From Candidatus Cloacimonadota bacterium (GTDB lineage: Bacteria > Cloacimonadota > Cloacimonadia > Cloacimonadales > JAIOQZ01): 64,000 nt of DNA. The position numbers and the translations under genes are program-made. Below are positions 48,184 through 56,847 of the stretch, piece by piece. Each line of letters starts with the position of its first letter. Within the stretch, counting starts at the first letter, position 1. The DNA lies in assembly GCA_021108395.1 (NCBI GenBank), contig JAIOQZ010000002.1:1-64000 (forward strand), in the 5' to 3' direction. The notes beneath the pieces were generated by a model. The model saw nothing but the letters and a program-made list of their open reading frames with translations. It searched no databases and was not told the origin of the DNA.

Positions 48184-50277
48184 ATGAAACTGCTGCTCCT
48201 GCTGCTGTTGCCCGCGCTGCTGGGCGGGGTTACCGTTGTGGACGAGTCAGGCGCTCCATTGCGTGGCGTGGCCATCAGCGACGGCGCCCGCGTTGTCTTC
48301 ACCGACTCGACAGGCACGGCGACGCTGCTCGGCGAGCCGACGGCGCTCGTGTTCACGCGACTGGGCTACCACCCATGCGAAATCCTCGTCGCCAGTCTGC
48401 CGGAACCCGTCGTGCTGCGGCGGCGTCCCGAGCCAGTGCCAGGCTTTCGGGTGACAGCCAGAACGCCTTCGCGGGTTATAGAGGTGCCCAGCGGTCAGCC
48501 GGGTTCCGTTGCCGTCCTGCTGCGGCGGCACCCCGACATTTTTGCCGGCGAATCCGCGCTGCCCGGTCACCCGCAAGTGATGTCTTTGCAGGGCGGACTG
48601 GCCAGGCATGTGCAAATCGAGCTGGACGGCGTCGTGCTCAACCGCGCCGGACAGGCGTTCGACCTGGCGAGCATCCCCGCCGCCGCCATCGAGCGTATCG
48701 AGGTGGTTACCGGCCCTGTGCCGGGCTCCGGCGGTATGGACGGCGTAGTGCGGCTGTGGTCGCGCCGCGTGGGCCAGCACAATCTCTGGCGCGTTGGGGC
48801 GACTACAGGCGCGTTTGGCTTGCGGCGATTGCAGCACGAACTCGAGCTGGGCGACGAGACGCTCTCGTTTGCCATGCTGGGCCGCCGCGAGGTCGCCACA
48901 GGCGACTTTTCATACGACGACCCGCTCACCGGCGAGCCCTCACACCGCCATAACAGCGACTCCCGCGCAGACGACGTGCGCCTGAGACTGGACATGCACA
49001 GCATGTTTACAGTGCGTAGCATGTTCACCACGCACACTGCGATTCCCCTTGGATGCGAGCTGCAGCGGCGTGTCTTCGAGCGTGGGCTGCCCGGCCCGGC
49101 GCATCAGCAGTCATTGCATGACGCGGCGCGGTTGAGTGGCGATGTCTCGCGCCTGCGGCTGGAACTCGGCGGACGCTCGCTGCAACTGCGGTTGCTGCGC
49201 GAGGACGAACGCATCCACTATCGCAATATCGGCTCGACCAACCCTGCTTTTCGTTCGAGCGGCATAACGCGCTCGGAGCTGCGGCAGGGTAGCATCGAGT
49301 CAAGCCGCGCATGGGGGAGATGGCGCGGCGAGGTCGGCCTCGACCTGCGCCGTGAGACCTTCGCCTATGACGACAGGCTCAACCCTACCGGCTCCATCGA
49401 TCGCCGCAACCTGGACAACCTGGGGCTGCAAAGCATGATAGAACGGCAAGGTGGATGCGGGCGGCTCATATGGTCGGCGGCGGGTACGCTGCGCGGCGAC
49501 TGGATAGACAACGACCTGCGCGAATCGCCGGAAGCATCGGGGCGGTTCGACATGGCGCTCGACTGGAACGCGAGCCTGCCCGTGCGCTTCGAACTGGGGC
49601 TTGGTCGATCGTTCACGCTGCCATCGTTTTACGACCTCTACTGGCGGGGTGACTCGCAGGCGATGGGCAACCCCGATTTGCGCCCAGAGAGCAGCTATGG
49701 CGGGCAGGCGAGGTTCGAGTTGGCCGCCGCCGCCTGGAAGCTGTCTGCCGGTGGCTCCTGGCGCTGGTATGACGATCTCATCTACTGGCATCGCGCCGAG
49801 ATGGGCTGGAAGCCTGACAACATCGACGGCGCGGAAAAGCGCGTGGTCGAGCTGGCGGCTTCGTTGCGGCCCGTGCACTTTCTCGAACTGACCGCCGACT
49901 GGCGGCGCATCTTCGCCTGGGATCGCTCACTCGACGCTGATGACACTCACGGCGACCACTGGGGCTGCAACCTCACCCACACGCCCTCGTCACAGACGCG
50001 GCTGGCTGCGGCGCTCACGCCCGGGCTGTGGCGACTCGAGGCCGACTGGACTCGCACCGGGCGGCGCTGGCCCACCCGTGACAATCTCTGGGGCAGCCTT
50101 GCGCCCTATGAACTGCTGCACGCGACGGTAAGCTGGTCACCGCGCTGGGGCGGCCTGGCGTGGCATCTCGCGGCGGAGGGCGAAAATCTGCTGGACAGAC
50201 GCTACGAGGTTTTCAGTTCCGAGCCGATGCCCGGCCGCCACTGGCAGATTTCGCTTTCGGCGGAATGCAGGCTGTAA
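48184..50277 (+). CDS. btuB: TonB-dependent receptor (BtuB-like) with N-terminal carboxypeptidase-regulatory-like domain
   Basis: Plug ...VQIELDGVVLNRAGQAFDLASIPAAAIERIEVVTGPVPGSGGMDGVVRL, barrel C-terminus GENLLDRRYEVFSSEPMPGRHWQISLSAEC; follows BtuD. Confidence 0.83.
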   Translation: MKLLLLLLLPALLGGVTVVDESGAPLRGVAISDGARVVFTDSTGTATLLGEPTALVFTRLGYHPCEILVASLPEPVVLRRRPEPVPGFRVTARTPSRVIEVPSGQPGSVAVLLRRHPDIFAGESALPGHPQVMSLQGGLARHVQIELDGVVLNRAGQAFDLASIPAAAIERIEVVTGPVPGSGGMDGVVRLWSRRVGQHNLWRVGATTGAFGLRRLQHELELGDETLSFAMLGRREVATGDFSYDDPLTGEPSHRHNSDSRADDVRLRLDMHSMFTVRSMFTTHTAIPLGCELQRRVFERGLPGPAHQQSLHDAARLSGDVSRLRLELGGRSLQLRLLREDERIHYRNIGSTNPAFRSSGITRSELRQGSIESSRAWGRWRGEVGLDLRRETFAYDDRLNPTGSIDRRNLDNLGLQSMIERQGGCGRLIWSAAGTLRGDWIDNDLRESPEASGRFDMALDWNASLPVRFELGLGRSFTLPSFYDLYWRGDSQAMGNPDLRPESSYGGQARFELAAAAWKLSAGGSWRWYDDLIYWHRAEMGWKPDNIDGAEKRVVELAASLRPVHFLELTADWRRIFAWDRSLDADDTHGDHWGCNLTHTPSSQTRLAAALTPGLWRLEADWTRTGRRWPTRDNLWGSLAPYELLHATVSWSPRWGGLAWHLAAEGENLLDRRYEVFSSEPMPGRHWQISLSAECRL

Positions 50278-50491
50278 GCGGTCTCGGTGCGGGAATGATA
50301 AAAAGGTCTGTGCTGACAATAGAAAATTCTTGACAATCCTTCAAATTTTAGTCACCCTCTTGGTTGTTGGACGGAGATGGAAGTTTGTCATCAGTGGGTT
50401 CACTGTTACGGACATAGAAGGTCATCAACCGAAATTCAACGTCGCTATCAAGTTCACATACGACTCAAACACCTACAACAAGGAGATATTC

Positions 50492-51790
50492 ATGCGCAGG
50501 GCAATTGTACTTCTCGTTCTTTGTTTCGCTTTCATGTCGCTTTTCGCTCAGTGGGATCCACTGAACGATTACAAGATGACAGTGGTACAGCCGCCGAACC
50601 CCATGGGCTGGGACGTCAACTTCACGGCTCCGCTTACCCTCGGTGCCGACTGGCAATGCAGCCGTACGGGGGCAGTCAGCGACATCTGCATCTGGCACTC
50701 CTGGGAGGCTGATAATATAGGCACTTTCCAGTCAATTAGCGTCTCCATATACGATGACGTGCCAATGCCAAATCCATGGGGATACAGCCATCCCGGCAAC
50801 CTGCTGTGGAATGAGCTCTTTTTGCCGCCAAATTACGGCATCACGGGGCCTGACATGGGAGACCAGGGCTGGCATGACCCATTTGCCCCCTGGACAAATC
50901 GCCCTGATCACATGATGTATTTCGGCCTGATTCTGACTCCGACCGCTCCGTTCATTCAGACAGTGAACAACATCTACTGGCTGGTTGTAACCGTTACCGT
51001 TGACGGTCCGGAACTGGCCGGCTGGAAGACGACCTTTGAAGTGTTCAACGACTTAGGTGTGTGGTGGGATCCGAACATTCCACCGACGGGCTTCTGGAAT
51101 CCGGTGATAATTCCTCCCCCCTGGGACGAACCAGTTGACTTCGCCTTCAGCATCAGCGATTACACCGATCTGCTGCCGGTCGAGCTTTCCAGCTTCACGG
51201 CCAGCGTAACTACCGCCAACTTCGTCTCGCTCGACTGGATTACGCAGACCGAGAGTGACATGCTGGGTTACAACGTCCTGCGCGCCGAGACACCAGAGTC
51301 ATCTCAGGCATTGCTCGCCAGCACCCTGATTCCCGCGCAGAACCAGTCCACCGAGACTGCCTACAACTTCATCGACATCGATGTAGAGCAGGAGCACACC
51401 TACTGGTACTGGCTCGAGGCCATCGAACTTACGGGCGAGTCCACCCTGCACGGCCCGGTGAGCGTGATGCTGACCGGCGGCGAGCCAGAGGACGAGGAAA
51501 CACCCGATGTGGTGTGGGTCACTGCTCTCGAGGCGAACTTCCCCAACCCGTTCAATCCCAGCACGAGTATTGTTTATACTCTCGCCGAGGCGAGCGCGGT
51601 TGACCTGGCCGTCTATAACAGCCGCGGCGCGCTTGTGCGCCTGCTGCATGACGTCAAGCCCCAGGGCCGCCACAGCATCGTGTGGGACGGCATGGACACC
51701 TCCGGCGCCACCTGCGCCAGCGGCGTGTATTACTTCCACCTTCAGGCCGGCGGCGTCACCGACGTGAGCAAGGGCATCCTGATCAAGTAA
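50492..51790 (+). CDS. Secreted protein with FlgD-like/type-IX-style C-terminal sorting domain
   Basis: AAGGAGATATTC RBS; C-terminal NFPNPFNPSTSIVYTLAEASAVDLAVYNSRGALVRLL...SGVYYFHLQAGGVTDVSKGILIK. Confidence 0.85.
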   Translation: MRRAIVLLVLCFAFMSLFAQWDPLNDYKMTVVQPPNPMGWDVNFTAPLTLGADWQCSRTGAVSDICIWHSWEADNIGTFQSISVSIYDDVPMPNPWGYSHPGNLLWNELFLPPNYGITGPDMGDQGWHDPFAPWTNRPDHMMYFGLILTPTAPFIQTVNNIYWLVVTVTVDGPELAGWKTTFEVFNDLGVWWDPNIPPTGFWNPVIIPPPWDEPVDFAFSISDYTDLLPVELSSFTASVTTANFVSLDWITQTESDMLGYNVLRAETPESSQALLASTLIPAQNQSTETAYNFIDIDVEQEHTYWYWLEAIELTGESTLHGPVSVMLTGGEPEDEETPDVVWVTALEANFPNPFNPSTSIVYTLAEASAVDLAVYNSRGALVRLLHDVKPQGRHSIVWDGMDTSGATCASGVYYFHLQAGGVTDVSKGILIK

Positions 51791-51811
51791 CCAAAACCAA
51801 CGTTAGACAGC

Positions 51812-51836
51812 GGGGCTGTTTCGGCGGCCCCTTTTT
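51812..51836 (+). terminator. Rho-independent terminator
   Basis: GGGGC...GCCCC followed by TTTTT just after the stop at 51790. Confidence 0.55.
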
Positions 51837-51839
51837 CTG

Positions 51840-51968
51840 TCACCCCCCTGTCAAGGGGGGGAAGACCCGTATTCGGGTCAGGGGGGGGTATGAAAAGCAA
51901 GCGAGATTCAAGAACAAGAAAGAGAAGAGAAGTCAATACCCCCCTGCCGCTTCGCGGCCGCCCCCCTT
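51840..51968. repeat. Nested palindromic repeat element, second full copy (inverted relative to 47158-47327)
   Basis: CACCCCCCTGTCAAGGGGGGGGAAGACCCGTATTCGGGTCAGGGGGGGGTA ... TACCCCCCTGCCGCTTCGCGGCCGCCCCCC. Confidence 0.85.
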
Positions 51969-52079
51969 TATTTCTTGACGCGATTCCACGCACTGACAAT
52001 CTGCCATCAGACGGACACGGTTCACCTATAAGTCAAATAATGCCGCATGGTTTACGAGTAGCGCTAAACCAATTGCATT

Positions 52080-52230
52080 ATTTGTTGACGGTGCAAAGAT
52101 GGAATCCCGTGAAAACCGGGAGCAACCCCCGTTACTGTGAAAGGCGACGAAAGCCCAGCGCCACTGCTCGAACGAGCGGGAAGGCGGGTGAGTAGGCTGG
52201 AGCCTTGAGCCAGGAAACATGCCGTGTCTG
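52080..52230 (+). ncRNA. Cobalamin (B12) riboswitch
   Basis: AAAGATGGAATCCCGTGAAAACCGGGAGCAACCCCCGTTACTGTGA ... GCGCCACTG ... GAGCCAGGAAACATGCC matches the B12-riboswitch consensus. Confidence 0.92.
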
Positions 52231-52341
52231 CGAGTTTACCGCTTTCGGAGGGAAGGATGGGTAGATTGCGGCCACGCCGCGCATTTCCGGCGGATTCTCC
52301 GTCGCCCACATCCCTTCTTGCGGACAAAGCAAGGAGGACTC

Positions 52342-53613
52342 ATGCGAACATTCACCGTTACCATCGTCATGCTGACGTTGCTCGCCACGCTTCACGCTCA
52401 TCTCTTCGTGCTCAACTCGGAGAGCCAGACACTGTCCCGTCTCGACATCGACGACTGGAGCATCGACAACGCCTTTGCCACCATCGGGCAATACCCCTAT
52501 GCCGCCCCAAACCGCATCGCGGTGCACGACGAGACGGCCTGGATTACCGTCACCTACGAGAACAGCATCCAGGGCATCCCGCTCGACGACGGCGGAGCGG
52601 GCGCCGTTATCTATCTCGAAGACAGCGCCGCGCCCTATGACATCATCACGCACGAGGGTATGGCTTACGTCACCGGCGGCACCAGCAACAAGGTCTATCG
52701 CGTTGACCTTGACGCGCTTGCGGTGACCGGCAGCCTCGACGTTGGCCGCTCGCCGCAGGGAATGGTAGTTCACGACGGCCTGCTGTATGTGTGCAACACC
52801 GGCTTCCGCCTCGACACCTGGACATACGACCCCGGCACCGTCACCGTCATTGAGATGGACGGCTTCACGGCCATTGACACGCTGGATTGCGCCACCAACC
52901 CACAAGTGGCAGCCGTGGTTGGCGACGAACTCCACGTCGTCTGCACGGGTGACTATGCCACCGAGTTCGGACGCATCGACATCTTCGGCCTCACCGGCCA
53001 TGAGTTTCTGGAGTCGCTCGACACCGGCGGCTCGCCCGGGCGCGTTTCTGTATGCGGCGACAGCGTTTTTCTGGGCAACGTCTGGCCGGCGGGAGTGTTC
53101 GTTTATTCCGCCAGCGAGCGCGAACTGATCTACACTCCCGACACATCTCCCTACACCGGCGGCACCGACGTGTATGCGCAGGATGGGCGGTTGACGGTGC
53201 TCGACGCCGGCGATTTCGTGCAGAACTCGCATGTGCGCGTTTACAGCCTCGCCGACAACTCGCTGCTGGCCGATGCCACCGCCGGCGTGGGCGCAGTGGA
53301 TGTGAAAGCCTGGAGCGCTCCTGTGAGCGTGAACGACGACACATACACGCCTGGCGAGACGTTGTTGCAGGTGTGGCCCAACCCTGTGCGAGAGAGTTGC
53401 CGCATCGCTTTTTCACCCGCGTCTGGAAGCGGGGCAGAGGCGGCGGTGTTCAACGTTCGCGGGCAGATGGTGCGTCAGTTGCAACTCGATGATGGCCGTG
53501 GCCGGTGGGACGGACGAGATTCATTGGGACGGCTATGCCCCAGCGGGGTGTATCTTGTGCGGGTGAAAACGGGAGAAAGCAGCGCGGCTAAGCGACTGAC
53601 ACTGCTGCGGTAG
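52342..53613 (+). CDS. Secreted YncE/BtuG-like beta-propeller protein with C-terminal sorting domain
   Basis: AAGGAGG RBS; repeated propeller-like blades (GMAYVTGGTSNKVYRVDLDALAVTGSLDVGRSPQGMVVHDGLLYVCNTG); C-terminal LLQVWPNPVRESCRIAFS...RWDGRDSLGRLCPSGVYLVRVKTGESSAAKRLTLLR; B12 riboswitch upstream. Confidence 0.85.
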   Translation: MRTFTVTIVMLTLLATLHAHLFVLNSESQTLSRLDIDDWSIDNAFATIGQYPYAAPNRIAVHDETAWITVTYENSIQGIPLDDGGAGAVIYLEDSAAPYDIITHEGMAYVTGGTSNKVYRVDLDALAVTGSLDVGRSPQGMVVHDGLLYVCNTGFRLDTWTYDPGTVTVIEMDGFTAIDTLDCATNPQVAAVVGDELHVVCTGDYATEFGRIDIFGLTGHEFLESLDTGGSPGRVSVCGDSVFLGNVWPAGVFVYSASERELIYTPDTSPYTGGTDVYAQDGRLTVLDAGDFVQNSHVRVYSLADNSLLADATAGVGAVDVKAWSAPVSVNDDTYTPGETLLQVWPNPVRESCRIAFSPASGSGAEAAVFNVRGQMVRQLQLDDGRGRWDGRDSLGRLCPSGVYLVRVKTGESSAAKRLTLLR

Positions 53614-54534
53614 TTAGTCGATGTGGTCGGCGGGGGCCTCGAATGGTTCGAGGTGCACAATCACGTCCACGAGATCGTCCACAGTGTCCAGCAGGTGCGC
53701 TTTCACCTGTTCCGAGATGTCGTGCCCTTCGCGTACGCTAAGTTGCGGATTTACCATGATATGCAGGTCAACGAAGATGCTATGGCCGAGTATCCGGGTG
53801 CGGATTGCATGGGCCGAGAGCACACCGTTGAGGGCTGCCGCTTTCCGGTGAATATCCTTGCGCAGGCGGCTGTCCGCTCCGTGATCGGTGAGACCGTGAA
53901 GGCTGCCGACGAGAAGCTTGCCCGCCGACCATAGAATAAACAGCGACACCAGCACGGCGCCCAGATGGTCGAGGAACGCCAGGCGCGGGTTGATGGCAGA
54001 GGCCAGCACAGCCACCAGTACCGGCACCGATGAGATGGCGTCGGTGCGATGATGCCAGGCGTTGGCCACCAGCGCGCTTGATTTGAGCCGCCTGCCGGTG
54101 GCCGCTGTCCAGTGGTAGAGCCATTCCTTCACCACGATAGACACTGCCGCGCCCCAGAGCGCAATCAATCGCGGCCCTTCCAGGCGTGGCTCGAAGAAAC
54201 CATGCAATGCCTGCCAGCCGATGCCCACCGCCACGACACACATCAGCAGGGCGATGCCGGCGGTAATGATGGTTTCAAACTTGGCGTGGCCGTAGGGGTG
54301 TTCCTCGTCGGCGGGGGCAGTCCAGTACCGCACCCCGAAGATGATGGCCAGGTCTGTGCTGACATCCGAGAGAGAGTGAACGGCGTCGGCCACCAGCGCC
54401 TGGCTGTTGCCCAGCAGTCCCAGCAGCAGCTTGACAGCCGCCAGCAGCAGGTTCATGGCCAGTCCCACCCAGGTGACGCGCCGGATAATGCGCACGTCAG
54501 ATTGCCTTCGTACAACCGATGCGCCGCGGCTCAT
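53614..54534 (-). CDS. Cation diffusion facilitator (CDF) family transporter
   Basis: ALVADAVHSLSDVSTDLAIIFG...DEEHPYGHAKFET; C-terminal domain VDLHIMVNPQLSVREGHDISEQV. Confidence 0.92.
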   Translation of the reverse strand: MSRGASVVRRQSDVRIIRRVTWVGLAMNLLLAAVKLLLGLLGNSQALVADAVHSLSDVSTDLAIIFGVRYWTAPADEEHPYGHAKFETIITAGIALLMCVVAVGIGWQALHGFFEPRLEGPRLIALWGAAVSIVVKEWLYHWTAATGRRLKSSALVANAWHHRTDAISSVPVLVAVLASAINPRLAFLDHLGAVLVSLFILWSAGKLLVGSLHGLTDHGADSRLRKDIHRKAAALNGVLSAHAIRTRILGHSIFVDLHIMVNPQLSVREGHDISEQVKAHLLDTVDDLVDVIVHLEPFEAPADHID

Positions 54535-56073
54535 CTAAGCGTCCTCAGCCAGAAAGACAGGATTGGTGACGACGTGGCCGCCGCGCTCAGTGTGAAGCTC
54601 CATCCGTACATAGCCACCAGGGGGCAGCAGCAGTTTCATTCCATCCAGCGCCTGCGTGTGCAGTGTCTCACGGTGGCTGCGCACATCACCGATGAACAGC
54701 TCGATGTCGCGCACTGCCCCAAACTGCGGCGTGGTGGCGTACTCGAAATGCAGGACGCAGTGGCGCTCGCGCATCTCCTGCCCGATGCGATACTCAGCGT
54801 CTTGCCCCTGCAAGCGAAACATTAGAAACGGCCCGTTGGACACGATAATTTCGCGCCCCTCCAGTCCGGCCACCGGTTCATTGGCTGTGTGGCGAAAGGC
54901 AGTGAACCAGTCGCCGAAAATCTGCTCCCGCGAGCGGAACAAACGCAGCATCGGCTGCGCAATCTGGCGCATGCAGCCAAAGTTGCCGTGGGCGTCGTTG
55001 CCGGCGACAATGAGCCGGCGCCGTCCTGCGAGCAATGTCTCGCGCCAGGCGTCCAAATTGCGGCGTACGCTGTCCGTTCCACCACCGTTTATGGCCTGTA
55101 GCCATTGCGTTTCGACGGACTGGAAGTCGTCGTCGGCCCACTGGCCGCGCCGCAGCGTCAGGCGTTGCAGGGGCGGCACAGGGTCGAAGGGATGCGCCGG
55201 AATGAGCAGCGAACCCTCGTGGCGGGCGATGTCGCTCAAGTGCAGCTCGGGGCGGTTGCGAAACCAGCGCTCGGCGCTGTCGCCGCTGCCGAGGTGGAAG
55301 CGCGGGTCGTTTATGGCCAGCAGATGCACGTTCTGTCCGCGGCTGTTGCCCACTGAGATTTCCTCGCCCCACAGCACGCGCACGTCCGGCGTGTCGGCGG
55401 CGCGGCAGGCAGCCATCATCGCGCCCCACTTGGGATGCGCCGGGTCTTGCCGCAGCGGGTTGCCCGGCGCATCGTCGAGATCGTATGAGTGGTCGGTGAC
55501 GAAGAACCAGCGCAGCCCCAGCGCCCGCGCCATGACGCTCGCGGTGGCGGGGTCGGCGCCGAACTCGACCTGATCGTCGGTGAAATGGCTGTGATAGTGC
55601 GCGTCGCCGGCATACCAGTCGGTTGGCAGCGGCAGCCCCTCAGCGGCGTACCAGCAATCGAACGGCTCCCAGAGGAGTCCGCGATAGTTGTCGTTATAGA
55701 ACACGCGGCGACGCCCTCGCAGCTCTACCTCGATGCGCACATTCACCCGTAGCGCCTGGTCAGGCGCTATGTCCTCGAGTGGTACATACACGACCGACGA
55801 ATGATAGCGTTCGCGCACCTCGTGGCCATGCAGGTCAACTTGATGGCTGTGCACGCCATGGTCGCTGTGCACATGCACGGTGAGACTTAGCAGGCGTAGC
55901 GGCCAGCGGTTGGCGTCTTTCACTATCAGCGCGACGGGAAGTCCGCTCAGGCTGCCGCGAATGTAGCGGTGGGGGAGGTCGGCGACGATTTCCGGCATGC
56001 GGCGGTAATAGAGGCCACGCAACGGCCCCAGCGCGTAGTGTACCTCGGCGTACGAAAAAATGATGGGTATCAT
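54535..56073 (-). CDS. PHP/CehA-like metallohydrolase family protein
   Basis: DWYAGDAHYHSHFTDDQVEFGADP, WFFVTDHSYDLDD, VAGNDAHGNFG His/Asp motifs. Confidence 0.75.
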   Translation of the reverse strand: MIPIIFSYAEVHYALGPLRGLYYRRMPEIVADLPHRYIRGSLSGLPVALIVKDANRWPLRLLSLTVHVHSDHGVHSHQVDLHGHEVRERYHSSVVYVPLEDIAPDQALRVNVRIEVELRGRRRVFYNDNYRGLLWEPFDCWYAAEGLPLPTDWYAGDAHYHSHFTDDQVEFGADPATASVMARALGLRWFFVTDHSYDLDDAPGNPLRQDPAHPKWGAMMAACRAADTPDVRVLWGEEISVGNSRGQNVHLLAINDPRFHLGSGDSAERWFRNRPELHLSDIARHEGSLLIPAHPFDPVPPLQRLTLRRGQWADDDFQSVETQWLQAINGGGTDSVRRNLDAWRETLLAGRRRLIVAGNDAHGNFGCMRQIAQPMLRLFRSREQIFGDWFTAFRHTANEPVAGLEGREIIVSNGPFLMFRLQGQDAEYRIGQEMRERHCVLHFEYATTPQFGAVRDIELFIGDVRSHRETLHTQALDGMKLLLPPGGYVRMELHTERGGHVVTNPVFLAEDA

Positions 56074-56075
56074 CA

Positions 56076-56110
56076 GAAAAAAAGCACCTTCGAAATTGCC
56101 GAAGGTGCTG
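56076..56110 (-). terminator. Rho-independent terminator of prepilin-like gene
   Basis: AGCACCTTCG/CGAAGGTGCT hairpin followed by T7 on the minus strand. Confidence 0.85.
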
Positions 56111-56126
56111 CAAAACATGTTGTTGA

Positions 56127-56654
56127 TTACGGCAGCCAGTTTTTCTGGATGATGTCTTCGTCGCTCTCATTTTCGTAGAGAACGGAGTATGGGCCGTCTG
56201 GCTGGTGATAGACCACTTTGATGCCTTCTCTGCCAAAGGCGGGCTTGGTCTCGGCCACGATGACGGATTCGTCGTTGGGGTCAAAGAAGTAGCTGAAGTA
56301 GGTGGTGTCGGGGTGAACGCCGAAGTACTCGTTGCCCGGCAGGATGTTCAGCATTGAGATGTCGAAGGCGTAATCGCCGTCGCCGAGATTGGGGTCGATC
56401 TTGAAATCTTCGTTGAGCCGGTGGATGACGGTGATGTTTTCCACGGCGATCATCGTGCGCGCTTTGTATTGCTTCATCTGCTGTAGGGGAATCACGAAGG
56501 TGATGATGATGCCCACCAGCATGATAATCATGAGCAGCTCGATAAGTGAGAACTTGCTCTTGCGGGTGATGCCGATGTCGGCCTGTGATGCCGTGTCGGT
56601 CAAATCAGGTTGCAGTCCGCCTTGGGCCTCGGCGTTTTCCATGTTGTCGCTCAT
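56127..56654 (-). CDS. Type IV prepilin/pseudopilin-like protein with atypical leader
   Basis: RKSKFSLIELLMIIMLVGIIITFVIPLQQM after a 33-residue N-terminal extension. Confidence 0.7.
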   Translation of the reverse strand: MSDNMENAEAQGGLQPDLTDTASQADIGITRKSKFSLIELLMIIMLVGIIITFVIPLQQMKQYKARTMIAVENITVIHRLNEDFKIDPNLGDGDYAFDISMLNILPGNEYFGVHPDTTYFSYFFDPNDESVIVAETKPAFGREGIKVVYHQPDGPYSVLYENESDEDIIQKNWLP

Positions 56655-56847
56655 GGTGCCTCCAACAGATATTTCTACACTAAAAGCCGCATATCACCTG
56701 ATTTTGTCAAAGGAAATTTTCGGAAAGCGGGCATGAGGGCTGCTTGAGGTGAACTGGTGGAGAAAATCCTTTACAGCGAGACGACCGCGCATCTTTATGG
56801 TGAAAAGGAAAACATGCTGGTCATGCGACCGGTCGGCAGGATCGACT

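Noticed and set aside
52219-52341. N-terminal extension of the beta-propeller ORF
   Set aside because: Overlaps the riboswitch; AAGGAGG RBS and signal peptide place the start at 52342.
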